A program made the translations under genes and the position numbers. A stretch of 31,988 nucleotides of DNA, from the NCBI GenBank assembly GCA_035443825.1, contig DAOMNN010000038.1:1-31988 (forward strand). Direction: 5' to 3'. Source of the stretch: DAOMNN01 sp035443825 (GTDB lineage: Bacteria > Pseudomonadota > Gammaproteobacteria > Burkholderiales > Rhodocyclaceae). The notes under the pieces are model-generated. The model had not been told where the DNA came from. It ran no database searches and saw only the letters and a program-made list of their open reading frames with translations. Positions 23,900 to 31,988 of this stretch are shown here, in pieces; the first letter of the stretch is position 1; every line of letters begins with the position of its first letter.

Positions 23900-24218
23900 G
23901 GCGTCACCTCGCATGCAGCGCATCGGGCTGGAGCGGAAAAGCTCCTCCACAGCGCTCCATTCGCGCTGCCCCCGGCGCAACCGGGCAGATGTGGCACTTG
24001 ACGGGTCATCCGCGATTCCATCGCCAATGCTAACGCAAAACAGCCCCGTACTCTGCCCTCGCCAGACGGCCAGTACCCGTCCGGCGCGTCAAGCTTCGGA
24101 TGCATGCCCTGCAAACGGTGGGCCGCAACGAAGCGGCTAACGGATGGACATTTCATGGCCGCAGTCTAGCCACTTCATCCAGTCTCGGAATTGACGGCGG
24201 ACAAGTCCCTGCGGCACA
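23900..24218. other. Intergenic region between dnr-like gene and YdjM-like gene
   Basis: A 319-bp stretch without a convincing gene. It carries a GC-rich imperfect hairpin at 23966-23988 (CTGCCC...GGGCAG) without a T-run, and TTGACGGGTCAT near 23999 that has the wrong spacing for an FNR box. I see nothing else of note. Confidence 0.5.
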
Positions 24219-25214
24219 TCACTCACCTCGCAGCATGCGTATGAAAAGCTTCCGCATTTCAGGGTCAAGCTCACGCCTGGCTTCAAAGGCGATAGGCGCC
24301 TCCGGCCTGTCCGGATCGAGCGCAATACCCCAAAGAGGCGCGGCTCCGGTCGGCAGCATCGAGTAACGCAGATCGCCGATGAAATTGGGGTCCGCAGGGT
24401 GAACGCCGAGAAGTTCGTCGGAATAGCCGTGGAAGCGCTCGAGTTCGCGATGCGCCACCGAACCGTGCGGAAGATCGCCCCAGCTGCCCGGATCGACGAT
24501 CGACACGACCGTCCCGGGATAGATCCTCGGGCCGGCAAGGGGTCCGACGCGCACGGCATCGATATGAGCCTTGTCACCATCCACCGCGATTGCACGCCAT
24601 AACAGCAGATTTGCCATGGTCGGCTTGACCAGCACGCGCTGCGGCGTCAAGCCGCGTTCGAGCGCAAGCCCCTGGGCGACCGCCAGTGCGCGCTGATGCT
24701 GTGCCGCCCCGACCAGCAGGTAGCCGACCGCGAGCGCGAGTCCGGCCCACGCCCAGCGCCGATTGCGCAAGCGCCAGGCCAGAACGAGAGAAACGATGAG
24801 GATCAGGCTGAACGCCGGATCGACCACCGAGATAATGCTCCATGCGATCGACGCATCGCTGAAGGGCCACAACAGGCGCGTGCCGTAGCTCGTGCACGCA
24901 TCCAGGATGCCGGCCGTCGCATAACCCAGGAAGGCATAGGCGTAGATCTGTACCCACGCCAGATGGCGACGCAGGAATGGCCACAAGAGCAGCGATGCGA
25001 TCAGGGCACCGAAGGGAATGAAGATCAGCGAATGGCTGAAATGCCGGTGATACTCAAGCACCAGCAGAGGATCGGAATCACTGCGTATGAACACGTCCGC
25101 GTCTGCCAGCATCGCTGCCAGAAAGCCGGTAACGGTGGCAACGCGAACGTTCCTGTGATTGCTTCCGCTCTGCGCGGCAACGGCCCCCAGCAGACCCTGA
25201 GTGACGATATCCAT
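24219..25214 (-). CDS. YdjM-family membrane-bound metal-dependent hydrolase (DUF457)
   Basis: A 331-residue protein with about five N-terminal membrane helices (roughly residues 1-190) and a soluble C-terminal part. The N-terminal block MDIVTQGLLGAVAAQ, the acidic LADADVF (about 36-42) and HRHFSHSL (about 56-63) fit the LexA-binding/YdjM family of inner-membrane hydrolases. Substrate is unknown. The ATG 25214 has a distant AAGGA. It lies 87 bp after the 53-aa gene on the same strand and may be co-transcribed. Same orientation as the dnr-like gene but well separated from it. Confidence 0.8.
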   Translation of the reverse strand: MDIVTQGLLGAVAAQSGSNHRNVRVATVTGFLAAMLADADVFIRSDSDPLLVLEYHRHFSHSLIFIPFGALIASLLLWPFLRRHLAWVQIYAYAFLGYATAGILDACTSYGTRLLWPFSDASIAWSIISVVDPAFSLILIVSLVLAWRLRNRRWAWAGLALAVGYLLVGAAQHQRALAVAQGLALERGLTPQRVLVKPTMANLLLWRAIAVDGDKAHIDAVRVGPLAGPRIYPGTVVSIVDPGSWGDLPHGSVAHRELERFHGYSDELLGVHPADPNFIGDLRYSMLPTGAAPLWGIALDPDRPEAPIAFEARRELDPEMRKLFIRMLRGE

Positions 25215-25301
25215 AATGTATTGGTTGTCCTTGACCTGTCAGCTACGGCATCCCCGCGGCCTCTCCCGGCAGCGGCGGAAAGGGTTCGTCTGTTGCGCAG
25301 C

Positions 25302-25463
25302 TCAACCGCGCTCGCCGCGTTCCGGGTCCGCGCCACTCTCGTGCTCGGACGGCTTGCGCGCGCGCATGTTGCGAATCACCCACCATGCCGCCAATCCCGT
25401 GAGGGTCAGATTGACCACGATACCGATGATCCAGAACGGGCTTAGTGTCGCTAGAATATCCAC
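25302..25463 (-). CDS. 53-aa single-helix membrane protein
   Basis: A short gene starting GTG 25463 after an AGGAG site. The protein has one hydrophobic segment at about 10-31 (WIIGIVVNLTLTGLAAWWVI) and a polar, charged C-terminal tail rich in Glu, Arg and Gly. I do not recognise the family. A strong hairpin lies 22-48 bp upstream in its leader. A longer in-frame start to 25541 has no good ribosome site and would translate through the hairpin. Confidence 0.5.
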   Translation of the reverse strand: MDILATLSPFWIIGIVVNLTLTGLAAWWVIRNMRARKPSEHESGADPERGERG

Positions 25464-25484
25464 ACCTGACTCCTGCTTTGCGTA

Positions 25485-25511
25485 ATCGGGCCAGCTTGTT
25501 GCTGGCCCGAT
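25485..25511. repeat. Perfect inverted repeat upstream of the 53-aa gene
   Basis: An 11-bp perfect stem ATCGGGCCAGC/GCTGGCCCGAT with loop TTGTT. No T-run follows it on either strand, so it looks more like a leader structure or protein-binding palindrome than an intrinsic terminator. Confidence 0.6.
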
Positions 25512-25707
25512 CGCTCGATTCACACTCCGCTCTATTATCATCTTGCCCAGGCATCAGCAATGACCAAGGACAAGTGCCGACCGGGCAAGCATGGTGGCGC
25601 AGGCCGATGGCGACCGTATGCCGCCAGCCCGGGATTCCGGCAACAGCCGGCACCGGACCCGGAAGGCAGTCACCGCTACCTTACACGACACGACCGGACA
25701 GCAACTC

Positions 25708-26604
25708 ATGATCATCGACATGCGATGCCGTTTCACCGGAGGGGAATCTGCCGCCTATTTCGTCGATCGCATGACCCATGCCGGACGACTGGACAGGATC
25801 AAGGCCTTCGGAGACGGTTCGATCGATGCCTTCTTCGAGGAGATCGGCACGGCCGGCATAACCACCGCGGTATCGGTATCCGGCCAGAACCCCGGGGCGC
25901 GCCTCGGACGCTTCGACCTGCCTGCCAGGACTACGTCGAATGACACCCTCGCGGATGTTCAACGCAACCATCCGGGACGATTCATCGCAGTCGGCGGCAT
26001 CGATGCAAGCAACACCTTCCATCACGCACTTGACGAGATCGATCGCTGCGCGGGTGAGCTTGACATCAAGGCGGTGACCATCGAGCCCGGGCGCGCTCCC
26101 GGCTGCCTGATCAACGACGAGCGCCTGTATCCGATCTACGAAAAATGCTCGCAGCTCGAAGTGGCGATGATCCTCCAGACGTCGGGCGGACTCGGCGGGA
26201 AGTATGTCGACTACGCGAACCCGCGGTACGTCGAACAGGTGGCCGAGGACTTCCCGCACCTTCACCTGATCTGCGGACATGGCTGCTATCCGTACGTACG
26301 CGAGGCGATCGTGATGGCGTCGCGCCGCGACAACGTCTGGCTCTCACCCGACGGCTATTTCTTTCACATGGGCCATGAGGACTGGGTCAAGGCGATCAAC
26401 TACAATCTGACGGGCTTCGCCGATCGGTTCATCTTCGGGAGCGCGTATCCGCTCACCGCGATCGGTCTTTTCGTGGAAAATTTCATGAAGGTCGCCTGGA
26501 ACGAGGAAGTTCTGGAGAAGATTCTCTTTCGAAATGCGCTTTCCGCGCTGCGCCTCGACCGTGATCCGGTATTCCGCACGCTCTACGCGCTGGACGGGAA
26601 CTGA
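25708..26604 (+). CDS. Amidohydrolase-2 fold protein with lost metal ligands
   Basis: A 298-residue protein with the layout of the amidohydrolase-2 (TIM-barrel) family. Most catalytic landmarks are replaced: the N-terminal D-x-H-x-H is D4-M-R6-C-R8, the usual strand His is Q157 (MILQTSG), and the final Asp of FGSDYP is A246 (FGSAYP). H191 (CGHGCYP) remains. It may be a pseudoenzyme or a metal-independent decarboxylase-like branch. The start ATG 25708 matches the first beta strand (MIIDM); in-frame upstream codons from 25591 look noncoding. It is the only plus-strand gene between the YdjM-like and ATP-grasp genes. Confidence 0.78.
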   Translation: MIIDMRCRFTGGESAAYFVDRMTHAGRLDRIKAFGDGSIDAFFEEIGTAGITTAVSVSGQNPGARLGRFDLPARTTSNDTLADVQRNHPGRFIAVGGIDASNTFHHALDEIDRCAGELDIKAVTIEPGRAPGCLINDERLYPIYEKCSQLEVAMILQTSGGLGGKYVDYANPRYVEQVAEDFPHLHLICGHGCYPYVREAIVMASRRDNVWLSPDGYFFHMGHEDWVKAINYNLTGFADRFIFGSAYPLTAIGLFVENFMKVAWNEEVLEKILFRNALSALRLDRDPVFRTLYALDGN

Positions 26605-26738
26605 ACGCGTTCGGCCGAGACCACGCGGGAGCACTTCACGGCAGCGATTCATCTAACCTGTTCCAACATCACCCGCGCAACACGGCTCGTGCCGTTTCCG
26701 GCCATGCTCAATTCCTCCATCGACCAGGCATCCGCTCA

Positions 26739-27845
26739 ATGCATTTCGACACCTCCGGAACAACGCTGCTGCTAATGAGCGGCGGGAGCCTCGTGGGCCA
26801 GAACGTGGTTCAGGCCCTCGCTTCGCGAAGGGAATACTGGCGTCTGATAGCAACCAACAGCGTTGCCGACGAACCCTCGCTCGCGGATTTCGATGAAGTC
26901 CATCTCGTGCCACCGACATCGCAGAACCCAATGGCCCTTGAACAAATCCTCGAGCGCCTGATACTCGCTCATCGTCCTGCGCTCGTCATTCCGTGCAGGG
27001 ACGACGACGTCCTGTTCCTGGCCCGGTTCGCGCAACAACACCCGGATGTCCGGCGAGGCCTCTTGTGTGGGCATGTCGATCTGGCCGCCGCCATGCTCGA
27101 CAAATGGAGGAGTTGGGAATTCGCCGCGGCGGAGGGGCTTCCGTTCGTGCCGACGATCCTGCCCGAGGACACCCGGTCGATCGACGCCTTTGTGCGCAAA
27201 CAAGGACTTCCCTTGCTGGTGAAGCCCAGAGCAGGCTTCGCATCGCAAGGCGTGTCCCTTTGCTTCGATCGGCGACAGCTCGACCCGATCGCCGGGAATC
27301 AGGATGTGGTCGTGCAGGCGTACCTGGGCGATCCGGAGATGCTGGAAACCTATCGCCGCAACCTGGAGGTGAATGGCATCCCGCTCTTTCACTCCTTCGA
27401 GGCCGTCAAGCACTCGATTCAGGCAGTGATCACACCGGAAGGAGAACTCGCAGGGTTGTTCACGACCCTGCACCAGATGCGCCAGGGCCTGTCCGTCGGT
27501 GTCGAGCGTGACGCGAGCGAGGACGCCCGCCAACTGGGCGAGCGGTGCGCTCGGGTCTTTTCCGGGGCAGGCTGGCGCGGTCCGCTGAACATGCAGTGTC
27601 AACGCAACCGCGATGGCGAACTGCAGATCTACGAATTCAACGGCCGGCTGACCGGTGCAACCGCCGCCCGATGCCTGCTCGGCTTCGACGAGATCGCCCT
27701 CGCACTGCAGGCTTTCACCGGCATCTCGATCGCGGCTCTGAAAGGCGACCCGGCTGGGCGCGTGGTTCGCCAGCCTGTCGGACGAAGCGTGCACGCGGAC
27801 ATTCGTGATGCGCTGACGCGCAAGGGCGTGTGGCGACGCGGCTGA
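26739..27845 (+). CDS. ATP-grasp domain ligase
   Basis: A 368-residue carboxylate-amine/thiol ligase-type ATP-grasp protein. It starts with a Rossmann-like pre-ATP-grasp domain (LLMSGGSLVGQNVVQAL). The ATP-grasp core carries K122 and K162 (LLVKPRAGFASQG), and the metal-binding end E299-F-N301-G-R303. It joins an acyl phosphate to an amine or thiol; the substrate is unknown. Such genes often lie in polysaccharide or modification clusters, as here, facing the aminotransferase/formyltransferase operon 15 bp away. The ribosome site is weak. Confidence 0.85.
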   Translation: MHFDTSGTTLLLMSGGSLVGQNVVQALASRREYWRLIATNSVADEPSLADFDEVHLVPPTSQNPMALEQILERLILAHRPALVIPCRDDDVLFLARFAQQHPDVRRGLLCGHVDLAAAMLDKWRSWEFAAAEGLPFVPTILPEDTRSIDAFVRKQGLPLLVKPRAGFASQGVSLCFDRRQLDPIAGNQDVVVQAYLGDPEMLETYRRNLEVNGIPLFHSFEAVKHSIQAVITPEGELAGLFTTLHQMRQGLSVGVERDASEDARQLGERCARVFSGAGWRGPLNMQCQRNRDGELQIYEFNGRLTGATAARCLLGFDEIALALQAFTGISIAALKGDPAGRVVRQPVGRSVHADIRDALTRKGVWRRG

Positions 27846-27860
27846 CTCCCGGTGACCGGT

Positions 27861-28526
27861 TCAGCCGCCGGCAACTGCAAGATCATCCACCGTGCCCGGG
27901 GAACGGCGCGCCGGCACGCCCAGATATACGCCGCCTTCTTCCGTGTCCGACACGACGACCGCACCCGCGCCGATGAAGCAGCGGCGGGCGATCCTGCAGT
28001 CGTCGCGGATCGTGCTGCTCAGTCCGATCACGCACGAATCCCCGACCCGGGCATTTCCCGCGATGACCGCATTGCCCGCCACGAAGCAGTGATCACCGAC
28101 CACCACATCGTGCGAGATCAGTACGCCGCTGCGGATGACGCAGTTGTCACCCACGCGCGCAAAAGGCTGAATGAGGGCGCCATCGAACACCATGCAGTTC
28201 TCGCCTATGTGCAGGTCGGGCCACACGACCGCACGCGATGCGACGTAGGAAGCGAAACGGTAGCCCTGTTCCTTTCCGGCAGCGAAGACCCCGGCGCGAA
28301 CCGCATTCATCCGTTTCCAGCCGGTTGGCGCAAGCAGCCCCACACGCTCCGGCGGCTGCGTGTCCGCCAGGCGCTCGAACGGCGTCACCGGCAAGCCCAT
28401 GAACTCCTTTTCCTTCATGAACTCGTCATGAACGGTGAAACCGACGACCCGGTGCGGACTGTCGTGTGCAAGGACATACCAGGCAAGCTTCGAAAGCTGG
28501 CCCAGACCGAAAATCACGACATCCAT
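27861..28526 (-). CDS. NeuD/PglD-like sugar O- or N-acyltransferase
   Basis: A 221-residue protein with an N-terminal nucleotide-sugar-binding-like domain (VVIFGLGQLSKLAWYVL, about 4-20). The C-terminal left-handed beta-helix consists of hexapeptide repeats (GENCMVFDGALIQPFARVGDNCVI, about 105-200). NeuD/PglD-type enzymes acetylate amino-sugars. The second of two tandem ATG codons (28526) is better spaced from GGAGG; the first gives one extra Met. It overlaps the upstream gene's stop, so it is translationally coupled and last in the operon. Confidence 0.87.
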   Translation of the reverse strand: MDVVIFGLGQLSKLAWYVLAHDSPHRVVGFTVHDEFMKEKEFMGLPVTPFERLADTQPPERVGLLAPTGWKRMNAVRAGVFAAGKEQGYRFASYVASRAVVWPDLHIGENCMVFDGALIQPFARVGDNCVIRSGVLISHDVVVGDHCFVAGNAVIAGNARVGDSCVIGLSSTIRDDCRIARRCFIGAGAVVVSDTEEGGVYLGVPARRSPGTVDDLAVAGG

Positions 28527-29488
28527 CATCCACCTCCACCCATGCCTGGATCCACCCGCCGGAACTCACCCGACCGGTATCCCGGAAAATAGGTCTGCGA
28601 CGCTGCGCCACCTCCACACAGTTCGGCATATGCGACCGGATCGAGGATCGCGCCCAGCAACCATGCGCGGCGCGTGTGCGTTGCCCAGCCGCGCTTGTAG
28701 CGCGCCAGCCCGTCATCGGGATTCTCCTCGAGTCCGGCCTGCCCACCCCAGTTCAACCATCGGGCACGATCCCGCATCGATTCGACGGCCATCCAGTCCA
28801 ACGCATACGACGCACCCAGTCGATAACCGGCGGGCGCGAATGCCGCCAGGTGGGCATGGGCGACATCCCCCTGAAGAATCAGGATCTGCGCGCCGACCGT
28901 GACCCCGCCGGCAATCGCCCGCAGCAACACCACGTCGTCGAGTTCGAACAATTGGGCGAAGGACGCCGCAGAAAGCGCGTGCGGACCGTTCAGCCCCCGG
29001 TACGCAACCAGTTGCGCATACAGGTCGACCCAGTCGTCGACATGCGCCCGGGGGCGCCAGCAGACATCGACTTCCAGGCGCCGGAGGCCTCTTCGTGCCT
29101 CGTAGCGATGGTGCGCCGACGCGATGCACTCCGGCGCGAGGTTCAGATCGGCGACAAAGTGCGTCTTGAACGGACGTACCACATTGAAGGTGCGCCCGAG
29201 CGACGTCGGATCGAACTCGGCAAAGGGGTCCGACACCAGCGTAAGGCTGACGAGGCGATCGCGCAGCCCCTCGACGTCTTCCCCGAGGCGATCCCATGCC
29301 CGACAGGCAAACAGGGGGTAACAGCCCATGGCATCGTCCAGATCGGAACCCGGGATAGAGCGTCGCAGCACCCAACCCCCACAACGTTCCAGCTCGACGG
29401 GATCGCCCAATCCGCGCTGGCACGCAGCGTAGGCCGGGGCACTGTAGACGCCGCCATTCACACGATTCGTTCGGTCAGCCGCCTGCAT
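28526..29488 (-). CDS. FemAB/GNAT-like acyltransferase
   Basis: A 320-residue protein with the look of the FemAB/BioF2-like GNAT superfamily: a central LRRLEVDVCWRPRAHVDDWVDLYAQL region, then AGGVTVGAQILILQGDVAHAHLAAF (about 207-231), then LGASYALDWMAVESMRDRARWLNWGG. It probably transfers an acyl or aminoacyl group to a sugar or peptide. ATG 29488 abuts the stop of the formyltransferase gene (TGA-ATG). The tight fit argues that it modifies the same substrate as its neighbours. The C-terminus ends in a glycine run. Confidence 0.72.
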   Translation of the reverse strand: MQAADRTNRVNGGVYSAPAYAACQRGLGDPVELERCGGWVLRRSIPGSDLDDAMGCYPLFACRAWDRLGEDVEGLRDRLVSLTLVSDPFAEFDPTSLGRTFNVVRPFKTHFVADLNLAPECIASAHHRYEARRGLRRLEVDVCWRPRAHVDDWVDLYAQLVAYRGLNGPHALSAASFAQLFELDDVVLLRAIAGGVTVGAQILILQGDVAHAHLAAFAPAGYRLGASYALDWMAVESMRDRARWLNWGGQAGLEENPDDGLARYKRGWATHTRRAWLLGAILDPVAYAELCGGGAASQTYFPGYRSGEFRRVDPGMGGGG

Positions 29489-30508
29489 TCAGTGCGAGCC
29501 TCCGGCGAGACCCAGTCTGCTCACCCACGCGGGCCAGAAAGCAATCGCCGTGACCTGGAGCCATTGACCGTCGGACGTCATGAAGCCGGGGCGCGTTCCT
29601 GGACGCGTCCGTCTGATCCCTGTCACCTGTACATGCCTGCCTTCGATCACCGTTTCCACCTTCAGGAAAGCCTCGATGCGTCTGAACCACTCCCCCGCAT
29701 CCAGGCTGCCTGGCTCGTCGACACGGCAGATTCGCAACCAGTCGGCACGCGAAAAATAGCCGACGACCCCGGTCTGCCCCCGCCCCGCCGCATCGGATGC
29801 AATCGCGTCGACGAGCGCCGGCAATCGCGCAGCGGCCTCGAGCGCCTTCCTGAGTTCCAGGTCGGCAGCAGACTCCCCCCGAGCGAGTTCGACCTCGCCT
29901 TCGATCAGGATCCGTCCATCGTCGAGGGCCTCGGACATCTCGTGGAACGCATATCCACTGTGCGAATGACCGAGGTAGATCGACCAGTTCGAGGCTCGCA
30001 CGCCGCGCATTCCAGGCAAGGCACCGTTATGGTAGTTGATGGTACGGCCAAGGGCAGCGAGGAGAGGCAGTCGGAACCGGTGCATGCAGTAAAGGTTGAG
30101 CCCGCAGGACGCACCGAATTCCTCACGCAGGCTCGCCAGTACCGACGGAGCATTGGGATCGCCGGACGGGAGCCACCGGACCGGGATGCCACGGCCTGCA
30201 ATCGCAGCGACCGGGTCTGCCGCCACGACATCGAGCGCGCGCTCCCAGCGTCCGCTTCCGAGTAGCACCTGCATCCGCCGAGCGCCGCGCGTTGCAAACC
30301 GACGAAGCATCCCGCCGACGGGACGGACCAGGTATACCGCAACAAGGCGCACGTCGCGCCGCAGTGCCACCACGTCGGCGAGCGCAGGCAGTAGAACCGC
30401 CGGCGCAATCTGCCCGATGTCTGCAAAGACGACGAGCCGCTTCGTCTCGGACGTCGTCCTGAACAGGCATCGGTCGCGCACCGTTTCCGACTGCTCCGAC
30501 GGACTCAC
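29489..30508 (-). CDS. Formyltransferase (methionyl-tRNA formyltransferase-like, probable sugar N-formyltransferase)
   Basis: A 339-residue protein carrying the formyltransferase catalytic block: N158 and H160 (INYHNGALPGMRG) and the D196/D197-G-R-I segment (EALDDGRIL). These are the N/H/D triad that transfers formyl from N10-formyltetrahydrofolate. The flanking N-terminal region differs from Met-tRNA formyltransferase. Start GTG 30508 overlaps the aminotransferase stop by 4 bp (GTGA). Following an aminotransferase, it likely N-formylates an amino-sugar made by that enzyme. Confidence 0.85.
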   Translation of the reverse strand: MSPSEQSETVRDRCLFRTTSETKRLVVFADIGQIAPAVLLPALADVVALRRDVRLVAVYLVRPVGGMLRRFATRGARRMQVLLGSGRWERALDVVAADPVAAIAGRGIPVRWLPSGDPNAPSVLASLREEFGASCGLNLYCMHRFRLPLLAALGRTINYHNGALPGMRGVRASNWSIYLGHSHSGYAFHEMSEALDDGRILIEGEVELARGESAADLELRKALEAAARLPALVDAIASDAAGRGQTGVVGYFSRADWLRICRVDEPGSLDAGEWFRRIEAFLKVETVIEGRHVQVTGIRRTRPGTRPGFMTSDGQWLQVTAIAFWPAWVSRLGLAGGSH

Positions 30509-31617
30509 GCCAATGCCGCCTTCAGCGCATCCACGACGCGCTCGCAATCGGAATCCTCCATGCCCGGGTAGATCGGCAGGCACAGCACCGAATCCGCGCA
30601 CCGTCGTGCAATCGGCAAGGCAGCATGACCCCTGCCCCTGCTGGCTGCGTACATCGGAAAGTCGCTGATCAGCGGATGGAAATAGCGTCGCACCATCACC
30701 CCTGCGGCACGCATGGCTTCATATGCCGCGTCCCTTGCGTCACGACCACCCGTCTCGAAGAACACCGGGAAATAACCGAAATTGAAACGGGCCACTCGCG
30801 GCGAGGGCATGCAGCGTAGGCCTTCGAGACGATCGAGCCGCTGACGATAGAACGCGTCGATCTCGCGCCGCAGCTCGATCGCCGCATCGACATGCTTGAG
30901 TTGCAGCAGGCCGAATGCGGCACGCAACTCGTCCATCTTTCCGTTCATGCCGGCCTCGACGACGGTCACTTCATCGACGAAACCGAAATTGCGCAGGTAG
31001 TCGATCTCCTTCTTGGTGGCCGCATCCGGGCTGATGACGGCACCACCCTCGAAGGTGTGGAAGACCTTGGTGCCGTGAAAGCTCAGCACCGACAGATTTC
31101 CGTAGCGCAGTATGCTGCCTCCCTCGTCACACACACCGAACGCGTGGGCCGCGTCGTAGACGAGTTTGAGCCCATGCCGCATCGCAACCGCCGCCAGGCC
31201 CTCGACGTCACACGGTTGCCCGTAGGTATGGACCGCCAGGATCGCGCAAGTCCGGGGCGTGATCGCAGCTTCGACCGCCGCCGGGTCGAGATTGAACGAC
31301 GTGGGGTCGATATCCGCAAACACAGGCGTGAGCCCGAGCCAGAGCAAGGCATGGGATGTCGCCACGAAGGAATATGGCGAGGTGATCACCTCGCCTTGCA
31401 GACGCAGGGATCTCAGTGCCAGAAGGAGGCCGACCGTGCCACTTGCAACCACGCTCACATGCTGAACGCCCAGGTAACGCGCCAGTTCCGCCTCGAATGC
31501 CTGGTGAAACGCCCCGCCATTGGTCACCTGCCCGCTCTTCCAGATTGCCTCGATCGACGGCAGATACTCCTCGAGCGGCGGCATCAGGGGCCGCGTGACG
31601 AACAGCGGCCGGGTCAC
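30505..31617 (-). CDS. DegT/DnrJ/EryC1/StrS family aminotransferase
   Basis: A 370-residue PLP-dependent sugar aminotransferase. The internal aldimine lysine is K184 (SFHGTKVFHTFEGG), and the PLP-N1-binding aspartate is D155 (VYDAAHAFG). It makes a nucleotide-linked amino-sugar from a keto-sugar. Start GTG 31617 follows GGGAG; in-frame upstream codons to 31809 encode unlikely residues and run through the tRNA-fMet promoter. It is the first gene of a four-gene operon with overlapping ends. Confidence 0.9.
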   Translation of the reverse strand: MTRPLFVTRPLMPPLEEYLPSIEAIWKSGQVTNGGAFHQAFEAELARYLGVQHVSVVASGTVGLLLALRSLRLQGEVITSPYSFVATSHALLWLGLTPVFADIDPTSFNLDPAAVEAAITPRTCAILAVHTYGQPCDVEGLAAVAMRHGLKLVYDAAHAFGVCDEGGSILRYGNLSVLSFHGTKVFHTFEGGAVISPDAATKKEIDYLRNFGFVDEVTVVEAGMNGKMDELRAAFGLLQLKHVDAAIELRREIDAFYRQRLDRLEGLRCMPSPRVARFNFGYFPVFFETGGRDARDAAYEAMRAAGVMVRRYFHPLISDFPMYAASRGRGHAALPIARRCADSVLCLPIYPGMEDSDCERVVDALKAALA

Positions 31618-31802
31618 GCCCCGACTCCCGCGCGAATCGGTGTCCTCGCCATGCAGATTTCCCTGTGGGTCCAAATGCGAGCAGCGTAGAGGATTCCAGC
31701 GCGAATGCAAACGCAGGCGATCCACCGAGGCGCGCGCCGGACGTACTCGAGCGGGTCCAATCCGGCCAAAGTGCAGCTTCGCCCCGTTCGACGGATTAAT
31801 TT

Positions 31803-31831
31803 TTGACAATCTGCCCCGCCCTGGCTATAGT
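31803..31831 (+). promoter_or_regulatory. Promoter of tRNA-fMet
   Basis: TTGACA (31803-31808) and TATAGT (31826-31831) separated by 17 bp, a near-consensus sigma-70 promoter. The tRNA begins 13 bp after the -10. Confidence 0.88.
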
Positions 31832-31844
31832 GTTGAACTCCAGA

Positions 31845-31921
<77 letters not shown>

Positions 31922-31934
31922 GACAAAAAGCCTG

Positions 31935-31964
31935 AAAGCCAATCACTTAGCGGTGGTTGGCTTT
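31935..31964 (+). terminator. Terminator after tRNA-fMet
   Basis: A 12-bp stem (31935-31946 with 31953-31964, one G-U pair) with a six-base loop, followed by CTTGCTTTG. Confidence 0.75.
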
Positions 31965-31988
31965 CTTGCTTTGCGGCCGGGGCGGGCA

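Noticed and set aside
23999..24010. FNR box near TTGACGGGTCAT
   Set aside because: Spacing between half-sites is two bases too short for an FNR/DNR dimer.
28466..30265. 599-codon open frame on the plus strand
   Set aside because: It is antisense to the FemAB-like and formyltransferase genes, with no recognisable domains and biased composition.

Overview
The window is high-GC DNA from a denitrifying proteobacterium. Gene content and similarity in style suggest a Betaproteobacterium of the Azoarcus/Thauera/Aromatoleum type, but this is inferred without a database search. Most of it is a nitrogen-oxide respiration region, followed on the right by a cell-surface carbohydrate region.

Layout. (1) 101-1633 (+): class I fumarase, ending in a strong terminator shared with the convergent operon. 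(2) 1727-5441 (-): a four-gene operon made of a cytochrome b/ferredoxin/FlpD-like fusion, a membrane-anchored 168-aa protein, a divergent heme-copper oxidase superfamily subunit I (HCO2) and a 59-aa two-helix protein. An FNR/DNR-type box precedes it, overlapping the stop codon of the gene upstream. (3) 5512-7381 (-): SCO/SenC and CtaB (heme O synthase). (4) 7535-9991 (-): a 62-aa membrane protein, a CuA subunit II and a catalytic subunit I that lacks the oxidase tyrosine. This set resembles the sNOR (NorS/NorY) nitric oxide reductase group. Its promoter has two near-perfect FNR/DNR boxes. (5) 10564-13326 (+): DUF1566 lipoprotein and two different heme A synthases. (6) 13430-14005 (-): diheme cytochrome c4, then tRNA-Thr(UGU). 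(7) 14290-21950: the heme d1 assembly genes, nirE (-) diverging from nirC-F-DL-G-H-J-N (+). nirS itself is not in the window. (8) 22136-23899: a glycosyltransferase with unusual arginine codons and a Dnr/Crp-family regulator. (9) 24219-26604: a YdjM-type membrane protein, a 53-aa membrane protein and an amidohydrolase-fold protein that has lost most metal ligands. (10) 26739-31617: an ATP-grasp ligase (+) facing a tightly coupled operon (-) of aminotransferase, formyltransferase, FemAB/GNAT-like transferase and NeuD-like acyltransferase. (11) 31845-31921: initiator tRNA-fMet with a clear promoter and terminator.

How it fits together. The d1 genes supply the cofactor of a cd1 nitrite reductase (NirS) encoded elsewhere, which makes NO. 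Two heme-copper-type enzymes, both lacking the tyrosine expected of an oxygen reductase, are candidates for NO removal. One takes electrons through CuA (SCO, CtaB, CtaA and cytochrome c4 are nearby). The other is co-transcribed with a membrane cytochrome b carrying cytoplasmic iron-sulfur and FlpD-like domains. The Dnr-like regulator has the E..SR recognition residues that fit the TTGAT/TTGAC-type boxes in front of these operons. The HCO2/cytochrome b/FlpD operon is the best candidate for a poorly described system.
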